This document shows, in pieces, positions 15,655-18,658 of a stretch of DNA of 18,658 nucleotides. Numbering within the stretch: position 1 is the first letter of the stretch; every line of letters starts with the position of its first letter. The notes under the pieces were generated by a model. That model saw only the letters and a program-made list of their open reading frames with translations. It ran no database searches and was not told where the DNA came from. The stretch is from Lysobacteraceae bacterium (GTDB taxonomy: Bacteria; Pseudomonadota; Gammaproteobacteria; Xanthomonadales; Xanthomonadaceae). The DNA lies in contig DMHI01000152.1 of NCBI GenBank assembly GCA_003449515.1, forward strand, positions 1 through 18,658, read 5' to 3'. Both the position numbers and the translations under genes were made by a program.

Positions 15655-16811
15655 GCGGCGGCCTCGAGCGGAAGGTGGATGTCGATGGCGAACCCCTGGC
15701 CGGGTGCCGTGGTGACCTCGACCCGGCCGCCCACGGCCCGGAGCCGCTCGCGCATGCCGGAGAGGCCGTTGCCGGGAGCGAAGGCGTCGCTGCCCACGCC
15801 GTCGTCGCGAGCCAGCAGGCGCAGCGCGCGGCCCTGGCGCTCCACTCGCAACCACAGGCTTTCGGCCTGCGCATGGCGGATGGCGTTGGTGATGATCTCC
15901 TGCGCGCAGCGCACCACCACCTGCGCCCGCTCCGGGTCGTCGACCGCCAGCGGGCCGTCGATCTCGAGCGCCACCTTCAGCGCCGGCACCCCTTCGACGA
16001 GGGTGCGCAGCGCCGCCTCGAGGTCGATGCGCTCGTCGCCGCGCATGGCGCTCACCGCCTCGCGCACGTCGGTCAGCAGCAGCCGGGCCAGGGTGTGCGC
16101 CTGGCGCACATGCTCCTGCACCCGGCCCTCGCTGAGATGTCCGGCCACCTCGAGATTCAGGCTGAGTGCGGTGAGGTGGTGGCCGAGCAGATCGTGCAAT
16201 TCGCGCGAGATGCGCAGGCGCTCGCCGACCCGGGCGCTGTCGGCCAGCAGCGAACGGGTGGCGCGCAGCTCGGCGTTGAGTCGGCGCTGCTCCTCGCGCG
16301 CCTCGGCCTGCTGCTTGGCGACGAGTCCGGCGACGTAGACGAAGCCGGAGACGCCGATGTAGAGCATCGACTGCATGGCCGACTCGAACGGCGACAGACC
16401 GATCTCGCGGAACACCACCACCAGGGGCAGGTGCTGGAGCACCAGCCATGCCACACCGGGCCAGCCCGGCAGCAGCCAGGGCACCACGGCCGCCGCCACC
16501 ATCATCAGGATCGCGCCGAGGCCGCTGCCGGTGAGGGCGCTGAGCCCGATGGCCGAACCGGTCATGGCCAGCAGCAGGGCCACCTGCCAGAGCCGGCTGC
16601 GCTGCTGGCCGAGCGATCGCGTCGACAGCCAGAACGCCGCACCGAAGACCGCGAAGGCACCGACAAGCCCGACCAGCACCTGCGCCGGCAGCCGGCCCTC
16701 GGTCTCCTGCATCACGAACAGGCTGTTCATGACCAGCCCACTGCCCACCATCGCCCAGGTGAACAGGCCGGCGTAGCGCAGCAGGGCGGCGTGGGTGAGG
16801 CGCGGCGTCAT
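15651..16811 (-). CDS. DesK/NarL-type sensor histidine kinase
   Basis: A 386-residue membrane kinase. The N-terminal half has about six hydrophobic segments (near 10-30, 43-62, 74-92, 96-114, 119-134, 148-165) with very short loops and no large periplasmic domain, implying sensing within or near the membrane as in DesK and LiaS. A coiled region (166-200) leads to the HisKA_3 motif RISRELHDLLGHHLTALS with phosphoacceptor His206. The ATPase domain shows the N-box EIITNAIRHAQ (Asn309), G1 DDGVG (336-340), and G2 GNGLSGMRERL (348-358). I chose the ATG at 16809-16811; an upstream in-frame ATG at 16838 would add nine residues. It overlaps the response regulator gene by ATGA and diverges from the GNAT gene. 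The signal is unknown; envelope or membrane stress is a guess from the family. Confidence 0.93.
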   Translation of the reverse strand: MTPRLTHAALLRYAGLFTWAMVGSGLVMNSLFVMQETEGRLPAQVLVGLVGAFAVFGAAFWLSTRSLGQQRSRLWQVALLLAMTGSAIGLSALTGSGLGAILMMVAAAVVPWLLPGWPGVAWLVLQHLPLVVVFREIGLSPFESAMQSMLYIGVSGFVYVAGLVAKQQAEAREEQRRLNAELRATRSLLADSARVGERLRISRELHDLLGHHLTALSLNLEVAGHLSEGRVQEHVRQAHTLARLLLTDVREAVSAMRGDERIDLEAALRTLVEGVPALKVALEIDGPLAVDDPERAQVVVRCAQEIITNAIRHAQAESLWLRVERQGRALRLLARDDGVGSDAFAPGNGLSGMRERLRAVGGRVEVTTAPGQGFAIDIHLPLEAAA

Positions 16812-16890
16812 GGGCGCATCGTAAACGCCCGCCGGCACGCCCCCGCCCCCCGGAAGTCACAGCGCCCCGGGGACGGCCGGAGCGCCGTGC

Positions 16891-16896
16891 GATACT
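16891..16896 (+). promoter_or_regulatory. Candidate -10 element for the GNAT-minCD operon
   Basis: GATACT in the context TGCGATACTGCGCGC lies 40 bases upstream of the GNAT start codon and matches 4 of 6 -10 positions. Transcription would begin near 16903 and give a 34-base leader with a strong Shine-Dalgarno. No -35 is evident. On the opposite strand TACGAT (16823-16818) sits 6 bases before the kinase ATG and could be its -10, but that match is weak. Confidence 0.35.
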
Positions 16897-16936
16897 GCGC
16901 GCTCGACTGAACACCGGCCTGCCCCGGAGGAAAGGA

Positions 16937-17533
16937 ATGCCGTTCCAGATCCGCGATGTGCGCGAACACGAACTGGACCTCGTGCTGGCGCTCAACAACT
17001 CGGCCGGGCCCTCGATCCTGCCGATGGACGCGGAAAAAGTCCGCTTCTTCTGGGAACACGCCGACTACTTCCGGGTGATCGAGCAGGACGACACGATCAC
17101 CGGCTTCCTCGTCGGCTTCAGCGACGCCGCGCCGCACGACAGCCCGAACTTCCGCTGGTTCCGCGAGCGCCACAGCAATTTCCTCTACATCGATCGCATC
17201 GTCATCGCCGCCGCACGGCGCGGTGGCGGCCGCGGTCGCGCCTTCTACGCCGACGCGATGAGCTTCGCCGAACCGCGCTGGGCGCACCTGTGCTGCGAGG
17301 TGTTCCTTGGCGTGGGCTACGATCCGGCCCTGCTCTTCCACGGCGCCTTCGGCTTCCGCGAGGTGGGGCAGCAGACGATGGAGGGCACCGGCCTGCGCGC
17401 CTGCATGCTGATGAAGGACCTCGGCAGCCATGCGTGGATCGCGAAAACCTACGGTGGCCGCCTGCCCGACGAACCCTGGCTGGCGCCGCGCCAAGGCCCC
17501 GCGCGCCCGGCCCACCGAAGCACGGGTCACTGA
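16937..17533 (+). CDS. GNAT-family N-acetyltransferase
   Basis: A 198-residue cytoplasmic protein with a GNAT fold that should move an acetyl group from acetyl-CoA to an unidentified amine. Motif A is YIDRIVIAAARRGGGRGRAF (84-103) with the R-G-G-G-R-G pyrophosphate-binding loop. Motif B is CEVFLGVGYDPALLF (120-134), followed by HGAFGFREVG (135-144). FWEHADYFRVIEQDDTITGF (38-57) forms the preceding strands. The last about 25 residues are a Pro/Arg-rich tail. It has the best ribosome binding site in the window, GGAGG at 16926-16930 with 6-base spacing. It ends three bases before the minC ATG, so it appears to be the first gene of the min operon. The substrate is unknown; whether it acts on Min proteins or is merely co-transcribed cannot be told. 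Confidence 0.88.
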   Translation: MPFQIRDVREHELDLVLALNNSAGPSILPMDAEKVRFFWEHADYFRVIEQDDTITGFLVGFSDAAPHDSPNFRWFRERHSNFLYIDRIVIAAARRGGGRGRAFYADAMSFAEPRWAHLCCEVFLGVGYDPALLFHGAFGFREVGQQTMEGTGLRACMLMKDLGSHAWIAKTYGGRLPDEPWLAPRQGPARPAHRSTGH

Positions 17534-17536
17534 CGC

Positions 17537-18361
17537 ATGGCACGCGCCCCGATGGACCTGCCGAACTACGAACAGGCCGGCGAACTGAAATTCGGCCAGG
17601 TCGGCATCGCCAACCTGCGCATCCGCACGCTCGACGTGGCCCAGCTCGCCGCGGAGATGCGCGAGCGCGTCGAACGCGCGCCGAGGCTGTTCGCGCGCGC
17701 CGCCGTCATCCTCGACTTCGGCGGCCTCAGCGCCCTGCCCGACGAGGCCACGGCGAAGACGCTGGTGGCGGCGCTGGAAGCTGCCGGGGTGCACCCGATC
17801 GCGCTGGCCTATGGCACGCCGGAGAACGACACGCTGGCCGAGCGCCTCGGCCTGCCGGTGCTGGCGAAGTTCCGCGTCGCCTACGAGCGTGCCGGTGAGC
17901 CCTCGGCCGGCGAGCCAGCGGCGACGTCCGCCGCACGAAGCGAAGAAACCCGCGCCGCGCGTGCGCCGCAGCCGGCGCGCGAGACCGCCGCCGCTACGCC
18001 GTCCGCCGCCACCCCCACCATCGAGCCCGAACCCGGCCTCGTCCATGCCCTGCCCGTCCGCTCGGGCCAGCAGGTGTTCGCCGCGAACCGCGACCTCACC
18101 GTGCTGGCCCCGATCGGTGCCGGTGCCGAAGTGGTATCGGACGGCTCGATCCACGTCTACGGCGCGCTCAGAGGCCGCGCGCTGGCCGGCGCCTCCGGTT
18201 TCACCGGTGCGCGCATTTTCTGCCGCGAGTTCCACGCCGAGCTGGTGGCCATCGCCGGGCACTACAAGGTGCTCGACGACGTGCCGAAGGCCCTGCACGG
18301 CAAGCCCGTGCAGATCTGGCTCGACGGCAACGACATCCTGCAGATCCAGCCGCTGGCCTGA
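17537..18361 (+). CDS. minC: Septum site-determining protein MinC
   Basis: A 274-residue inhibitor of FtsZ ring assembly at the poles, recruited to the membrane by MinD. The N-terminal MinC_N domain (about 15-115) has GELKFGQVGIANLRIRTLD and AAVILDFGGLSALPD. The C-terminal beta-helix domain (about 168-272) shows the family signature VRSGQQVFAANRDLTVLAPI, GAEVVSDGSIHVYGALRGRA and the end segment VQIWLDGNDILQIQPL. Between them is an unusually long Ala/Pro/Glu linker (about 119-167), longer than in E. coli MinC (231 residues). The ATG at 17537 follows the GNAT stop by three bases; a second ATG at 17552 is possible and neither has a clear ribosome binding site. minD follows after 40 bases. Confidence 0.96.
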   Translation: MARAPMDLPNYEQAGELKFGQVGIANLRIRTLDVAQLAAEMRERVERAPRLFARAAVILDFGGLSALPDEATAKTLVAALEAAGVHPIALAYGTPENDTLAERLGLPVLAKFRVAYERAGEPSAGEPAATSAARSEETRAARAPQPARETAAATPSAATPTIEPEPGLVHALPVRSGQQVFAANRDLTVLAPIGAGAEVVSDGSIHVYGALRGRALAGASGFTGARIFCREFHAELVAIAGHYKVLDDVPKALHGKPVQIWLDGNDILQIQPLA

Positions 18362-18389
18362 CGGCCAGTCTCGACAAGAACAACAAGAC

Positions 18390-18404
18390 GGAGAAACGAC
18401 CTTG
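18390..18404 (+). promoter_or_regulatory. Ribosome binding site fixing a TTG start for minD
   Basis: GGAG at 18390-18393 stands 8 bases before TTG at 18402-18404. Translation from this TTG gives the expected MinD N-terminus, and there is no in-frame ATG or GTG nearby that would preserve it. The site therefore decides the start codon. Confidence 0.8.
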
Positions 18405-18658
18405 GCGGAAATCCTCGTAGTCACCTCGGGCAAGGGCGGCGTCGGCAAGACGACCACCTCGGCCAGCATCGCGATGGGCCTCGCCCGCGCCGGCAAGAAG
18501 ACCGCCGTGATCGACTTCGACGTCGGCCTGCGGAATCTTGATCTCATCATGGGCTGCGAGCGCCGCGTGGTGTACGACTTCGTCAACGTCGTGCACGGCG
18601 AGGCCTCGCTGAAGCAGGCGCTGATCAAGGACAAGCGCTTCGACAACCTCTACGTGCT
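18402..18658 (+). CDS. minD: Septum site-determining protein MinD, N-terminal fragment (cut by window edge)
   Basis: About 85 codons of a ParA/MinD-type ATPase, continuing past the right edge. From the TTG start it reads (M)AEILVVTSGKGGVGKTTTS, with the deviant Walker A GKGGVGKTT, including the signature lysine at residue 11. FDVGLRNLDLIMGCERRVVY (about 39-58) follows, the family-specific switch region. MinD dimers bind the membrane in the ATP form and carry MinC, oscillating with MinE. Sequence agreement with E. coli-type MinD is very close. It begins 40 bases after minC with its own ribosome binding site. minE would be expected beyond the window, but this cannot be seen. Confidence 0.96.
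   Translation, partial: MAEILVVTSGKGGVGKTTTSASIAMGLARAGKKTAVIDFDVGLRNLDLIMGCERRVVYDFVNVVHGEASLKQALIKDKRFDNLYV

Noticed and set aside
14320..16338. A 672-codon open frame on the plus strand opposite the two-component genes
   Set aside because: It overlaps the confirmed kinase and regulator in antisense, with no recognisable domain or ribosome binding site.
15655..16998. Long upstream extension of the response regulator frame through the kinase gene
   Set aside because: The kinase occupies this stretch in another frame with full motifs, and the regulator has a proper start at 15654 with a ribosome binding site.
16808..18646. A 612-codon open frame on the minus strand opposite GNAT-minC-minD
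   Set aside because: It is antisense to three well-supported genes, and its composition is that of a complementary-frame shadow.
1..18658. tRNA or rRNA genes, CRISPR arrays, insertion sequences, phage genes or attachment sites
   Set aside because: I looked for each by eye and saw no tRNA-like cloverleaf, regular spaced repeats, transposase or integrase motifs. Coding is continuous and base composition uniform, so there is no sign of a recently acquired island.

Overview
The window is GC-rich (roughly 70%) and densely coding. It looks like the chromosome of a gammaproteobacterium, most likely from the Xanthomonadales/Lysobacterales side. The grounds for this are gene content (prmB-aroC linkage, purT, bpt, an E. 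coli-type minC-minD pair, a SCO1/SenC protein), very high G+C, and short AT-poor intergenic gaps. This is inference from sequence alone and no database comparison was made. There are fifteen complete genes and two cut by the window edges (aroC at the left, minD at the right). No tRNA, rRNA, CRISPR array, IS element or prophage gene was seen, and no gap between genes exceeds about 130 bases.

Layout. (1) 1-1127, minus strand: prmB (ribosomal protein L3 glutamine methyltransferase) followed by the start of aroC (chorismate synthase). (2) 1226-5372, plus strand: a SCO1/SenC copper protein overlaps psd (phosphatidylserine decarboxylase) by GTGA. Then comes bpt (leucyl-tRNA-protein transferase), which overlaps by ATGA a secreted endonuclease/exonuclease/phosphatase-fold protein. 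Groups 1 and 2 diverge from a 7-bp inverted repeat that places two perfect TATACT hexamers back to back. (3) 5445-6674, minus: purT (formate-dependent GAR transformylase), separated from group 2 by a strong hairpin. (4) 6782-8508, plus: a secreted propeller-like protein overlapping by ATGA a VanY-type peptidase that lacks a signal peptide. (5) 8489-14892, minus: one tightly packed apparent operon reading SRPBCC membrane protein, GldA-type ATPase, GldF-GldG fusion, DUF4340-type lipoprotein, AlkA-type DNA glycosylase. (6) 15013-16811, minus: a DesK/NarL-type sensor kinase and response regulator. (7) 16937-18658, plus: a GNAT acetyltransferase, minC and minD (partial).

How the genes work together. 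Group 5 encodes a complete Gld-like ABC export/gliding-type complex (ATPase, permease fused to the periplasmic GldG-like region, lipoprotein). It carries a two-domain membrane-anchored protein in front and a DNA repair enzyme behind. The two-component system lies directly upstream on the same strand and is a plausible but unproven regulator. Group 7 is the start of a min cell-division operon with an acetyltransferase as its first gene. Most of the rest is core metabolism: chorismate, purine and phosphatidylethanolamine synthesis, and N-end-rule tagging.

I did not find a clearly new system. The best leads are a recurring CTAYACT promoter element that would make bpt leaderless, the symmetric divergent promoter at 1169-1190, and the composition of the Gld-like operon.
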